Origin: Carnobacteriaceae bacterium zg-84
Lineage (GTDB): Bacteria > Bacillota > Bacilli > Lactobacillales > Aerococcaceae
Direction: 5' to 3'
Assembly (NCBI GenBank): GCA_013874835.1
Contig: CP059430.1
Location: 1,816,864 to 1,880,863, forward strand
DNA length: 64,000 bases
In this document: one piece after another, positions 47,589 through 56,680 of the stretch
Layout: every line of letters starts with the position of its first letter
Position numbering within the stretch: position 1 is the first letter of the stretch
Translations under genes and position numbers: made by a program
Notes under the pieces: model-generated
What the model was told of the DNA's origin: nothing
The model's input: the letters and a program-made list of their open reading frames with translations, nothing else
Database searches by the model: none

Positions 47589-48890
47589 TTATGATATAAA
47601 TAATTGATGTATCTCGTCCATGCTCAATACATTTGGTACTCGTACAATATCGGCACCTAATGCTTTTAACTTTTCATGGAATTTATAATAACCTCTATCT
47701 AAATAAACCAACTCCACAACTTGTGTAAAGCCTTCTGCACGCAAACCCGCTAACACTAACGCTGCTGCTGCACGCAAATCAGATGCTGCTACTTCTGCTC
47801 CTTGCAAGTCATGTGACGGATTCATAAAAACGGTTTGTCCTTCGATTCTAAAATCGGCATTCATACGACGCAATTCTTCAAAGTGCATAAAACGATTTTC
47901 AAAAACGGTTTCGGTCATGCTTGTCCCTTTATTAGACAATAACTGCGCAATCGTCATTTGAGCTTGCATATCTGTTGGAAAGCCCGGATGAGGCATTGTT
48001 TTTACATCGGTTCCTTTTAATACGTCTGGCCCAATGACACGAATACCATTATCTTGCTCTTTAAAAACAACACCCATTTCTGTTAACTTAGACATCAATG
48101 GTTTGTTATGATCGGCAATGGCATCTTCAATAAAAATATCTCCTTTTGTAATGGCTGCCGCCATCATAAAGGTACCTGTTTCAATCCTATCTGGAATCAC
48201 ATAATGTGAAGCACCTTTTAATCGTTCCACCCCAACAATACGAATGGTATCTGTACCTGCACCATATACTTTTACACCCATTTTATTTAAAATATTCGCT
48301 AAATCAACAATTTCTGGTTCTCTAGCAACATTTTCAATTACAGTCGTCCCATCTGCTAAAGTTGCTGCCATCATAATATTTTGCGTTGCACCAACACTTG
48401 GGAAATCTAAATAAATATGCGCACCTTTTAAAGTTTCAGCGCTTGCTTCAATAAAACCAGCATCTACATTGATTGTGGCACCCAAAGCCTCAAAGCCCTT
48501 TAAATGCAAATCAATCGGACGTGTACCAATTGCACAACCTCCCGGTAAGGATACTTTCGCATAGCCTTTACGTGCCAATAACGGCCCCATGACAACAATC
48601 GAAGCACGCATTTTACTCACATATTCAAATGGTGCTGTCGTTAACAAGTCCCCCGTTGCATCAATCTCCATCGTATTTGTTTTTTCATCAAACACAAGCG
48701 ATACATTTAACGCTTTTAAAACATCATTCATTAAATAGACATCAGATAATACAGGAACATTCGCCAAATTTGTCTTTCCTGTTTCTGCTAATAAACTAGA
48801 GGCTAAAATAGGCAATACCGCATTTTTAGCACCCTCTACTTTTACTGTTCCGGATAACGATTTACCACCTCGAACAATAATTCTCTCCAT
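47589..48890 (-). CDS. murA: UDP-N-acetylglucosamine 1-carboxyvinyltransferase
   Basis: 433-residue enzyme for the first committed step of peptidoglycan synthesis. N-terminal [15 protein letters not shown] and the catalytic Cys loop [18 protein letters not shown] (Cys near 119), the target of fosfomycin; C-terminal [17 protein letters not shown] precedes the ATG, and an extended -10 (TGCTATAAT, minus strand, about 48977-48985) lies upstream. Operon with epuA. Confidence 0.96.
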   Translation of the reverse strand: MERIIVRGGKSLSGTVKVEGAKNAVLPILASSLLAETGKTNLANVPVLSDVYLMNDVLKALNVSLVFDEKTNTMEIDATGDLLTTAPFEYVSKMRASIVVMGPLLARKGYAKVSLPGGCAIGTRPIDLHLKGFEALGATINVDAGFIEASAETLKGAHIYLDFPSVGATQNIMMAATLADGTTVIENVAREPEIVDLANILNKMGVKVYGAGTDTIRIVGVERLKGASHYVIPDRIETGTFMMAAAITKGDIFIEDAIADHNKPLMSKLTEMGVVFKEQDNGIRVIGPDVLKGTDVKTMPHPGFPTDMQAQMTIAQLLSNKGTSMTETVFENRFMHFEELRRMNADFRIEGQTVFMNPSHDLQGAEVAASDLRAAAALVLAGLRAEGFTQVVELVYLDRGYYKFHEKLKALGADIVRVPNVLSMDEIHQLFIS

Positions 48891-49037
48891 AGTAACAACT
48901 CCAAATTTTTATTTATCTCTTATCAAATATCCCGTTAAAATAACATGTAACAAGTTCAAGTAAACTCGCACAATCATTATAGCATACTTTACTTAAAAAG
49001 GTAGTCTTTCTTACCTGTCACCCTTTTTAAATAAAGG

Positions 49038-49066
49038 TTGACAAAAAAAGATAAATACGCTACTCT
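49038..49066 (+). promoter_or_regulatory. birA-bioY promoter
   Basis: Consensus TTGACA (49038-49043), 17 bases, TACTCT (49061-49066). It is followed by AGGAGGG before the TTG start. Confidence 0.7.
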
Positions 49067-49087
49067 ATCCAAAAAGGAGGGCTAATA

Positions 49088-50035
49088 TTGAGTACAAAAA
49101 GTTCTGTATTATCCATATTACAGTGCCAGACAGACTATATTTCTGGGACGACATTATCACATCAACTCGATGTGACACGTAATACCATTTGGAAAGCCAT
49201 TCAAGCATTAAAACAAGAAGGATATATCATTGACACAAATGCCAAAGGTTATAAACTGACTGTCACACCAACACAATTAAACCAAACTTTAATACAAGCA
49301 GCATTCCCACAAGGTGATATGTTCACTTACGACAGCATTACATCAACCAATTCTCAAGCAAAGCAATATGCCGATACACTAAAAAAAGACTTTGCTGTAT
49401 TTATCGCAAACGAACAAACAATGGGAAAAGGCCGATTTGGTAGACCTTTTTACTCCCCTAAACAATCTGGACTATATATGAGTTTACTCTACCCGTCAAA
49501 AGATATTCAAACATATTTACATTTAGTCACACCCTTAACAGCCATTGCTGTTTTAAAAGCAATTAAAACTGTTACCGGTATCACTCCCTCTATTAAATGG
49601 GTGAACGATTTATTTTACCACCAAAAAAAAATAACGGGGATCCTCACAGAAGCCATAACAAATATTGAAACAGGACAAGTTGAACATATCATTATTGGAA
49701 TTGGCATCAATCTATATAAACCTACCGATTTACCCAACGAATTAAAACATATTTTTGGATACATTAGTGACACACCCATTAACGTCAATGCGTTAGTCAT
49801 TGCCATTATAGACAATATACTTACCTTATTGGCACAACTCCCAAATACATCCTTTTTGGAAGACTATAAAAAGCATTGTTTTATTCTAGGAAAAAACATC
49901 ACCGTATATCCTACACAACAAACACACTATACTGCAAAAGCCATTGACATTGACGACAACGGCCAACTAATTATCCAAACAGACGACACACAACTTCACA
50001 CATTACAATTCGGCGAAATCTCTATTCGCTTTTAA
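49088..50035 (+). CDS. birA: Biotin--protein ligase / biotin repressor BirA
   Basis: 315-residue bifunctional protein. N-terminal winged helix (ISGTTLSHQLDVTRNTIWKAIQALKQEGY), ligase core with the biotinyl-AMP loop GKGRFGRPF (GRGRxGR-type) near residue 120 and KWVNDL near 177, and an SH3-like C-terminal domain. TTG start supported by AGGAGGG 7 nt upstream. Followed 11 bp later by bioY, so biotin use and uptake are linked. The HTH suggests it also represses biotin genes. Confidence 0.94.
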   Translation: MSTKSSVLSILQCQTDYISGTTLSHQLDVTRNTIWKAIQALKQEGYIIDTNAKGYKLTVTPTQLNQTLIQAAFPQGDMFTYDSITSTNSQAKQYADTLKKDFAVFIANEQTMGKGRFGRPFYSPKQSGLYMSLLYPSKDIQTYLHLVTPLTAIAVLKAIKTVTGITPSIKWVNDLFYHQKKITGILTEAITNIETGQVEHIIIGIGINLYKPTDLPNELKHIFGYISDTPINVNALVIAIIDNILTLLAQLPNTSFLEDYKKHCFILGKNITVYPTQQTHYTAKAIDIDDNGQLIIQTDDTQLHTLQFGEISIRF

Positions 50036-50046
50036 AGGAGAACACT

Positions 50047-50556
50047 ATGAAACCAAAAGACATCACACTCATCAGCCTATTTGCTGTCTTAACATTCGTC
50101 AGCAGTTATTTTATACTACCCATTGGACCCGTTCCAGTTACAACACAAACCTTTTTCATTATCGTCACAGGACTCCTATTAAAACCGTTCTCAGCATGTT
50201 TAACACAAATCATCAACATCATGCTTATGTGCGTGTTCAAATCGGCGTTTGCTTCACCCACCTTTGGTTTTCTATTAGGTTTTGTTGTCAGTGCAACCAT
50301 TTTATCACTTCTGACATACCGTAAGAAAAACATGCTTCTAATGGTTGTCGCAACAATGATTGCATCTATTTGTATCTATCTAGTCGGTATCCCATATTTT
50401 GTAGCAACCACACATGGAAAATACACCTTTATAACCGCACTGAGTGTTACATTAACACCTTTTATTATAGGTGACACAATCAAAGCAATAATGGCCATCA
50501 TTGTTGCCAAAACATTAAGACCTCTTGTCAAAGAGGCTAACTCAAAAAAACAATAA
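50047..50556 (+). CDS. bioY: Biotin transporter BioY
   Basis: 169-residue S component for biotin with five to six hydrophobic helices. Diagnostic PIGPVPVTTQTFFIIVTGLL at about residues 26-45 and GVPYFVATT-like GIPYFVATTH near 120. AAGGAG precedes the ATG. Depends on a general ECF energising module not found in this window. Confidence 0.93.
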   Translation: MKPKDITLISLFAVLTFVSSYFILPIGPVPVTTQTFFIIVTGLLLKPFSACLTQIINIMLMCVFKSAFASPTFGFLLGFVVSATILSLLTYRKKNMLLMVVATMIASICIYLVGIPYFVATTHGKYTFITALSVTLTPFIIGDTIKAIMAIIVAKTLRPLVKEANSKKQ

Positions 50557-50700
50557 AATAAAAGCCTTTTATATAAACATTTTATCAACATAAAATAAGT
50601 AGTGTTCTAACCATGTTAGATATTAGAGTACTATTTTTTTACTACTACAGCTACCCTCTACCAACATAATTTATGCTATACTAATAAAAAAGATAAAAAG

Positions 50701-51032
50701 ATGAAAATAAAGACACAATTATCGACTATATCGAATCGTTTGAACCAACGAAAACACCTTATTTATGGATAAAACAAAATGGCGTTTTTCATATTTTTGA
50801 TAGTAAAACAAAAACAACACAAGAAACACCTTACAAAAAAACATGGCCTATCACGATTACATCCTCCGATGTAACCATATCCCCATATTCATTCTTTTTA
50901 GCAACATCTGATGAAGAACACTATGTATTGGTTAACGCAACTCAATCCTTTACACTGCCAATCAACAAAGACATCTCCATTCAATCACAAATAAAAGCAA
51001 GCATTAAAAACGGTGACATAATATTAGAATAA
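50701..51032 (+). pseudogene. Small unknown gene with a frameshift after the start codon
   Basis: A 106-codon frame from 50712 to the TAA at 51030-51032 reads DTIIDYIESFEPTKTPYLW and so on, but has no start codon in frame. An ATG at 50701 is one base out of frame: adding one A to the A4 tract (50704-50707) gives MKNKDTIIDYIES and a 110-residue protein. An extended -10 (TGCTATACT, about 50674-50682) precedes it. Either a pseudogene, a sequencing slip or slippage-controlled. I do not recognise the family; the sequence is soluble and beta-rich in appearance. Confidence 0.5.
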
Positions 51033-51039
51033 CATATGA

Positions 51040-51078
51040 AAAGAGGTAGAAAATGGACGAGCCATTTTCTACCTCTTT
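51040..51078. terminator. Bidirectional intrinsic terminator
   Basis: Perfect 17-bp stem AAAGAGGTAGAAAATGG (51040-51056) with 51062-51078, ACGAG loop. Lies at the end of fba (minus) and of the small frame to its left. Confidence 0.85.
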
Positions 51079-51093
51079 GTCTATCAATACTGA

Positions 51094-51951
51094 TTATGCT
51101 TTGTTTGTTGAACCAAAGATATCCATTGTTTCTTTTGTTACTTTCACGATAGCATCAAAACCTGGTTTGATAACTTTACGTGGATCGTATACATCTTTAT
51201 CTGCATCTAATTTTGCACGAACAGCTGCTGTCCATTGTTGTTGTAATTCTGTGTTAACATTGATTTTAGCATGTCCACGTTCAATCGCTTTTTTGATTTG
51301 ATATTCTGGAATACCTGAACCACCATGTAATACTAATGGAGCACCAGTTGCATTAGAGATTGCTTCCATTTCATCAAAACCTAAAACTGGTTCACCAGCA
51401 TACGTACCGTGCACAGAACCTAAAGCTGCTGCTAAAGCATCAATATTTGCTTCAGATACCATACGTTTGCATTCTTCTAAATCAGCATATTTAACACCGC
51501 CTGTTACGCCGTCTTCAGTACCACCAACAGTACCCACTTCTGCTTCAACAGACGCACCTCTAGGATGTGCGTATGCAACAACTTCTTTTGTTAATTCAAT
51601 ATTTTCATCAATTGGGAAATGAGAATGGTCAAACATTACTGAGCTGAAACCTGCATCAATATATTGTTTACATACGTCAACACTTGATCCATGATCTAAG
51701 TGTAATGCTACTGGAACTGTAATATTCATTGTTTCTAACAAAGCATTTACCATAGCTGATACAACTTTAGCACCACCCATATATTTACCAGCACCTTCAG
51801 ACACACCTAAAATAATTGGTGAATTTGCTTCTTGTGCTGCTGTTAATACTGCTTGTGTCCATTCTAAGTTATTGATATTGAATTGACCAACAGCATATTT
51901 TCCTTCTTTAGCTTTGTTTAACATTTCTGTCATACTTACTAAACGACTCAT
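51094..51951 (-). CDS. fba: Fructose-bisphosphate aldolase class II
   Basis: 285-residue zinc-dependent glycolytic aldolase. N-terminal [15 protein letters not shown], zinc ligands in HLDHGSS (about residue 85), EAEVGTVGG, and the [11 protein letters not shown] and LHGGSGIP phosphate-binding segments. GGAGG lies 8 nt before the ATG. Monocistronic with its own terminator and an extended -10 (TGCTAGAAT, minus, about 52003-52011). Confidence 0.96.
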   Translation of the reverse strand: MSRLVSMTEMLNKAKEGKYAVGQFNINNLEWTQAVLTAAQEANSPIILGVSEGAGKYMGGAKVVSAMVNALLETMNITVPVALHLDHGSSVDVCKQYIDAGFSSVMFDHSHFPIDENIELTKEVVAYAHPRGASVEAEVGTVGGTEDGVTGGVKYADLEECKRMVSEANIDALAAALGSVHGTYAGEPVLGFDEMEAISNATGAPLVLHGGSGIPEYQIKKAIERGHAKINVNTELQQQWTAAVRAKLDADKDVYDPRKVIKPGFDAIVKVTKETMDIFGSTNKA

Positions 51952-52118
51952 GTCATGTTCCTCCTATTGTGTGAATACACATCACTTATTTTTTACATTT
52001 ACATTCTAGCAAATTTCATCTTTTTTTTCTATATAATTGTATTTTTATATACGCTATCATTTTAAATTTAATATAAATGTAATGTTAATCCCTTACATCT
52101 TATTTACATATACTCAAA

Positions 52119-52162
52119 AAACCCGACAAAGACACGTGTTGGTACGTGTCTTTGTCGGGTTT
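52119..52162 (-). terminator. Intrinsic terminator of secG
   Basis: Perfect 19-bp stem (52119-52137 with 52144-52162), 6-nt loop. On the minus strand it is followed by TTTTGAG. Confidence 0.88.
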
Positions 52163-52173
52163 AAACTGTATGA

Positions 52174-52413
52174 TTATAAACCTTTTGATGTTAAATACAT
52201 CATAATGAATGTAATGATAAAGAATACAGATAATAATACAAATGTTGCACGTTGCATAAATGCTTCAAAACCACGTGCTTTACGACGAACGAATAATTCC
52301 TCTGCTCCCCCTGATAACGAATTTGCTGCATTCGTTTTCGTTGGTTGCATCACAACGGCAATAATAATGATAATAGATAAAATAATTAACAATACTGATA
52401 AAAGACTATACAT
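52174..52413 (-). CDS. secG: Preprotein translocase subunit SecG
   Basis: 79-residue protein with two transmembrane helices around the conserved loop MQPTKTNAANSLSGGAEELFVRRKARG. Stabilises the SecYEG channel. GGAGGAAATT precedes the ATG. Divergent from mvaA. Confidence 0.95.
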   Translation of the reverse strand: MYSLLSVLLIILSIIIIIAVVMQPTKTNAANSLSGGAEELFVRRKARGFEAFMQRATFVLLSVFFIITFIMMYLTSKGL

Positions 52414-52520
52414 AATTTCCTCCTACACATTTCAATCAAACCCATTCTAGCATATAACACTACGAATTACTAGATATTTATGATAAACTAACTATAAAAT
52501 ATCATTTTACGAGGTTAAAT

Positions 52521-53801
52521 ATGACCCAATTTAAACAATTTTATAAAAAAACACAACGTCAAAGACAAGAAATCCTTGCTTCTTTACCCACACTAACCGA
52601 ACAAGATAAACAACTTTTATTTCAAAACAACAGTTTATCCAGTGATATAGCAAATACCATTACAGAAAATAATATTGGTCTTTACGCCATTCCTCTAGGC
52701 GTTGCCCCCGATATAGTCATTGATGGAAAAACATATTTAGCGCCTATGGCAACAGAAGAACCCTCCGTCATTGCTGCGGCTAGTTTTGGTGCACAAATCA
52801 TCAAAAAAGCTGGTGGGTTTCACATTCTAAAAAATGACCGCTATATGATTGGCGAAATCGCCCTTTGTCAACTCGATGATATAGAGCACGCTAAAATGAA
52901 TATTGAAGCACAAAAAGACACACTTTTGTCACTAGCCAATCAATCGTATCCATCCATTGTTAAACGAGGCGGGGGTGCAAAAAATCTCTTTATAGACATC
53001 AAAACAAGTCAAGACAAGACGCATACTTTTTTAATCATTTACTTAATGGTCGATACCAAAGAAGCGATGGGAGCGAACATATTAAACACAATGCTAGAAG
53101 CGATAAAGCCAACCATTGAAACACTGGCGAACCAATCTGCAATTATGTCTATTTTATCAAATTATGCCAACCATTCTTTAACGAGTATCTCTTGCCAAAT
53201 ACCCGTATCTCTTTTAACTACTTTAAACACAAATCTAACAGGTGAACAAGTTCGTGATAAAATCATTCAAGCCTATCAGTTAGCAACAGCAGATATTTAT
53301 CGTGCAACGACGCATAACAAAGGCATTATGAATGGCATTTCTGCGGTAGTGCTAGCAACGGGAAACGATACACGTGCCATTGAAGCAGGTGCACACGCCT
53401 TTGCAACACATACCGGAACTTATCAGCCTTTAACCGTTTGGGAAAAAGCAGATAATGGTGACTTAAAAGGAACGATTACCATTCCTTTGCCAATCGGATA
53501 TGTTGGTGGCTCGATTAACATTCATCCGAGCGCTGTGCTATCTCAACACATTTCTCAAACCACAAACGCAAAAGAATTAGCAACTTTAATCGCAAGCGTC
53601 GGTTTAGCACAAAACTTAGCCGCTTTACGAGCTCTCGTTAGTGAAGGTATTCAACACGGACACATGGCATTACAGCTAAAATCGCTAGCCTTATCCGTTG
53701 GGGCGACACAAGACGAAATCCCTCTTTTAGTTGAAAAACTAAAACAAGAAAAAGTCGTCAATCAAGAAATCGCTAAAAAACTTTTACAAACATTAAAATA
53801 A
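52521..53801 (+). CDS. mvaA: Hydroxymethylglutaryl-CoA reductase, class II
   Basis: 426-residue enzyme making mevalonate. It has the ENNIGLYAIPLGVAPDIVIDG segment and PMATEEPSVIAAAS (catalytic Glu), DTKEAMGANILNTMLE (catalytic Lys/Asp region) and the GTYQPLTVWE region of bacterial class II HMG-CoA reductases. It supplies mevalonate for mvaD-mvaK2-fni, found 10 kb away in a separate operon. GAGG precedes the ATG. Confidence 0.95.
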   Translation: MTQFKQFYKKTQRQRQEILASLPTLTEQDKQLLFQNNSLSSDIANTITENNIGLYAIPLGVAPDIVIDGKTYLAPMATEEPSVIAAASFGAQIIKKAGGFHILKNDRYMIGEIALCQLDDIEHAKMNIEAQKDTLLSLANQSYPSIVKRGGGAKNLFIDIKTSQDKTHTFLIIYLMVDTKEAMGANILNTMLEAIKPTIETLANQSAIMSILSNYANHSLTSISCQIPVSLLTTLNTNLTGEQVRDKIIQAYQLATADIYRATTHNKGIMNGISAVVLATGNDTRAIEAGAHAFATHTGTYQPLTVWEKADNGDLKGTITIPLPIGYVGGSINIHPSAVLSQHISQTTNAKELATLIASVGLAQNLAALRALVSEGIQHGHMALQLKSLALSVGATQDEIPLLVEKLKQEKVVNQEIAKKLLQTLK

Positions 53802-53842
53802 TTTGCATATAGTATCAATACATAAATCATTTTGGAGGCATT

Positions 53843-54520
53843 ATGTTATTTATTATTGGTACTATTTTTGCATCTTTTACACAAGCCATCGCTCATCGCT
53901 ACGCTCAACAAACACAAACATCTCACCGATCTATGTGTCACCATTGTCATCAACAACTTTATTGGTATCACCTTATCCCCATTTTATCGTACATCCTCAC
54001 AACTGGAAAATGTACCTTTTGCAAAAAACGTATTCCGTTCTACTATCCATGTATGGAATGTTTAGGCGGATTACTGGCGCTCTTTTTACCACATTGTAAC
54101 ACATCTTACACACTCATTCTTATCGCCTTTTTTATTTTTGCACAAATTGATTTAGAATATCAAATCGTACCAAACACATGGCAAGGCCTCTATTTTATTG
54201 TAACTCTATTATATTGTGCCATTCCACATCATCGCTTTTATATCAGTGTATTGATGCTCTTTTTATATGGCACCATTGATAAACATCTCCCAAATAAAAT
54301 AGGTGGTGCAGATGTCAAACTATTGCTCATAACATATTTAAACATCGGCATGCTTTCAACCATGTATATCCTATTATACGCCAGTATTTTCGCACTTTTG
54401 TATATGTGTATTAAACATCGTTTCAAACAATCTATCGCTTTTGTTCCCTTTTTATGTTTAGGTGCATGTTTACACAGTTATCTTTTATTTATCCACAATT
54501 TATATCCACTTATCCACTGA
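53843..54520 (+). CDS. Type IV prepilin peptidase (ComC/PilD family)
   Basis: 225-residue polytopic membrane aspartyl protease that trims and methylates type IV pilin-like precursors. Cytoplasmic zinc-binding Cys pairs CHHC (about residue 32) and CTFC...CMEC; catalytic aspartates in QIDLEYQIVPN (about 113) and GGADVKLL (about 155, the GxGD-type motif with Ala). GGAGG lies before the ATG. In Firmicutes this enzyme serves the competence pseudopilus. It is close to a SigH/ComX-like gene. Its last codons contain part of the DnaA-box cluster. Confidence 0.9.
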   Translation: MLFIIGTIFASFTQAIAHRYAQQTQTSHRSMCHHCHQQLYWYHLIPILSYILTTGKCTFCKKRIPFYYPCMECLGGLLALFLPHCNTSYTLILIAFFIFAQIDLEYQIVPNTWQGLYFIVTLLYCAIPHHRFYISVLMLFLYGTIDKHLPNKIGGADVKLLLITYLNIGMLSTMYILLYASIFALLYMCIKHRFKQSIAFVPFLCLGACLHSYLLFIHNLYPLIH

Positions 54521-54613
54521 TTTTTGTGGATAACTTTGTTCCACAAGATAAAAACACACTTTTTGACTATGTTTCACAAGTTTGTTTTCCACAAATTAAC
54601 AAAATTGTCCACA
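54489..54613. promoter_or_regulatory. Cluster of DnaA-box-like 9-mers
   Basis: Within 125 bp: TTATCCACA (54489-54497, perfect), TTATCCACT (54510-54518), TGTGGATAA (54525-54533, perfect, opposite strand), TGTTCCACA (54537-54545), TGTTTCACA (54570-54578), TTTTCCACA (54585-54593) and TTGTCCACA (54605-54613). No dnaA or dnaN gene is near, and the flanking genes are convergent. Confidence 0.65.
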
Positions 54614-54716
54614 TTTTTCTTTATCATACGTGAATAAATGAATAATCGTGCCAGTATTTTTATTGACCAACACGATTTTCACCTACGGGAGCATTTATTG
54701 CTCACACTAAATATTA

Positions 54717-55271
54717 TTATTTTGATTTGATATATCGCCTTATCTTATATTTAGAGCGATATAAACTGTTCATCCACTTTTTTTCACATTTATATGGATA
54801 TTTTTGACTATAATAAAAAACTTGCTTTTCTTGATTGGATAATGTTTCATACGCTTCGTCAAAAGTTTCTCGAACAACTAGTATATCAATCGGATTAAGT
54901 GCTTGATTATACCGAATGCCCGTATAATTCTCATAAAAGGCATCATCTTGATTCACCATTAAAAAATCTCCCAATCTCTTTGATGCATAATGGTATCTTA
55001 ATAACTGCTTAAAATGATTATTTAATAAAAAACGGTAAAATGTACTAAACTTAACATTTTTTTGTAAATCATACTTCATAATTGCATCATACATTACAAC
55101 ACAACATTCTTGTATAAAATCTTCTTTTTCCATATTCGGTAAATAATATTTATTCGCCATTTTGTTCATCAGCGGCGTATATTTTTTTACCAACACATTA
55201 AAAGATTGTTCTTCACCCAATAAAAACCGATGAATAAATACTGTATCGTCGATTAACTCATGACTATCCAA
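54717..55271 (-). CDS. sigH: Sigma-70 family factor, SigH/ComX-like
   Basis: 184-residue alternative sigma factor. Region 2: FNVLVKKYTPLMNKMANKYYL then EDFIQECCVVMYDAIMKYDLQKNVKFSTFYRFLLNNHF. Region 4 is weak (YETLSNQEKQVFYYSQKYPY...RSKYKIRRYIKSK). TTG start at 55271 with GGAAGGGG 8 nt upstream. It lies directly after mrnC-rlmB, where Bacillus and relatives have sigH, so SigH/ComX identity rests on both sequence and position. It probably drives competence genes. Confidence 0.75.
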   Translation of the reverse strand: MDSHELIDDTVFIHRFLLGEEQSFNVLVKKYTPLMNKMANKYYLPNMEKEDFIQECCVVMYDAIMKYDLQKNVKFSTFYRFLLNNHFKQLLRYHYASKRLGDFLMVNQDDAFYENYTGIRYNQALNPIDILVVRETFDEAYETLSNQEKQVFYYSQKYPYKCEKKWMNSLYRSKYKIRRYIKSK

Positions 55272-55297
55272 TAAACATACCCCTTCCTATCAAGGAA

Positions 55298-56131
55298 TTA
55301 TGATAAACGTCTACCTCTAAATACTTCATACAATAAAATACCCGTAGCCACACTCGCATTTAAACTTTGAACATGCCCTACCATTGGAATAGTTAATAAT
55401 GCATCTGCACTTTCTTTCACTAAGCGTGACACACCTTTTCCCTCATTTCCAATAACCAACGCTAACGCACCTTTTACTTGCCACGACGTATAAGACTGGC
55501 CGCTCATATCTGTTGCAAAAATCCAAACCCCACGTTGTTTCAGATGCTCAATCGTTTGATGTAAATTCGTTACACGCACAACTGGTACATGCTCAATAGC
55601 ACCCGTAGATGTTTTCGCCACTGTAGATGTTAAACCGACTGCTCGACGTTTTGGAATAATAATGCCATGAACACCTACCGCATCTGCTGTTCTCATAATC
55701 GACCCTAAATTATGCGGATCTTCTATGCCATCTAAAATAAGAAAAAAAGGATCTTCTTGTTTGTCTTCTGCTTTCTTAAACAAATCCTCTAATGTGGCAT
55801 AATCATACGCTGCAACGGCTGCGATAACGCCTTGATGCACACCACCTTGAGATATAGTATCTAATTTCGTTTTAGGCACCGTTTGTATCTGTATCCCTTT
55901 TTGTTTTGCTAAAGATATTATGTCAGAAATTTTATCGCCAGACAATGTTTCTTGAATAAACAAACGATTCACATCACGATTTCCTTTTAACAACTCAATA
56001 ATTGGTATGCGACCCATAACAAAATCGTCTAAATCCGGCATCACATGCTGTTCATTCGGTTTTTTTATTGTTTGAACGTGTTTTTTGTCATTATAACGCT
56101 CTTTTCGTCTATTTAACGGTTGCTTTTTCAT
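55298..56131 (-). CDS. rlmB: 23S rRNA (guanosine-2'-O-)-methyltransferase RlmB
   Basis: 277-residue SpoU/TrmH-family enzyme. A basic N-terminal extension, a substrate-binding domain (MGRIPIIELLKGNRDVNRLFI), then the knotted SPOUT domain with motifs LDGIEDPHNLGSIMRTADA, VIGNEGKGVS and MVGHVQSLNASVATGILLYE. AGGAG precedes the ATG. Overlaps the end of mrnC by 23 nt. Confidence 0.95.
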   Translation of the reverse strand: MKKQPLNRRKERYNDKKHVQTIKKPNEQHVMPDLDDFVMGRIPIIELLKGNRDVNRLFIQETLSGDKISDIISLAKQKGIQIQTVPKTKLDTISQGGVHQGVIAAVAAYDYATLEDLFKKAEDKQEDPFFLILDGIEDPHNLGSIMRTADAVGVHGIIIPKRRAVGLTSTVAKTSTGAIEHVPVVRVTNLHQTIEHLKQRGVWIFATDMSGQSYTSWQVKGALALVIGNEGKGVSRLVKESADALLTIPMVGHVQSLNASVATGILLYEVFRGRRLS

Positions 56132-56522
56132 CTTCTTCTCCTATTGTTCTTACACACCAATTTAAAAGGGTATTTAAACGCTCTTCTTCTTTACAAATAT
56201 GTAAATAACCCATGACCGCCTCAAAACCCGTAGCAATACGATACGTCATAATATCCGTATTTTTAGCACTCGTATGACTTTTCGTATTTCGTCCTCGCTT
56301 ATAAATATCTATTTCTTTTTCTGTTAAAAATGCCTCTATCGATAACATGCGCATCATCAAAAACGCTTGTGCCTTAGCTGATACATATCGCGTTGCAGCT
56401 CTATGTAAATGATTTGGCTTTGTTAATCCTGTAGTTAATAAATAATCTCTAATAAATACTTCATAGACAGCATCTCCTATATATGCCAACGTCAGCCCAT
56501 TCAAATGTTCAAAATTTTCCAT
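56109..56522 (-). CDS. mrnC: Mini-ribonuclease III
   Basis: 137-residue RNase III-like nuclease lacking the dsRNA-binding domain; it matures 23S rRNA ends. Catalytic-site sequence LAYIGDAVYEVFIRDYLL near residue 12, and RGRNTKS. AGGAG 5 nt before the ATG at 56522 marks the start; the open frame runs 17 codons further upstream. Operon with rlmB and probably the sigma factor. cysS, usually upstream, is absent here. Confidence 0.93.
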   Translation of the reverse strand: MENFEHLNGLTLAYIGDAVYEVFIRDYLLTTGLTKPNHLHRAATRYVSAKAQAFLMMRMLSIEAFLTEKEIDIYKRGRNTKSHTSAKNTDIMTYRIATGFEAVMGYLHICKEEERLNTLLNWCVRTIGEEDEKATVK

Positions 56523-56680
56523 TGATTCTCCTTTTATGACGAATATATTCATTGATAGTATACCACACATCATAAAACTTTATGAAAATGAATATATTCG
56601 TAATAAAAAAGAGGGTGAACAGAGCTTTTAAGCTACCCATTCACCACTTCATTTAGCTATATCCATTAAAGTCTATACAA

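Noticed and set aside
54489-54613. Chromosomal replication origin oriC
   Set aside because: The DnaA-box cluster is real, but dnaA/dnaN/rpmH are absent and there is no clear AT-rich unwinding region, so it is listed only as a DnaA-box cluster.
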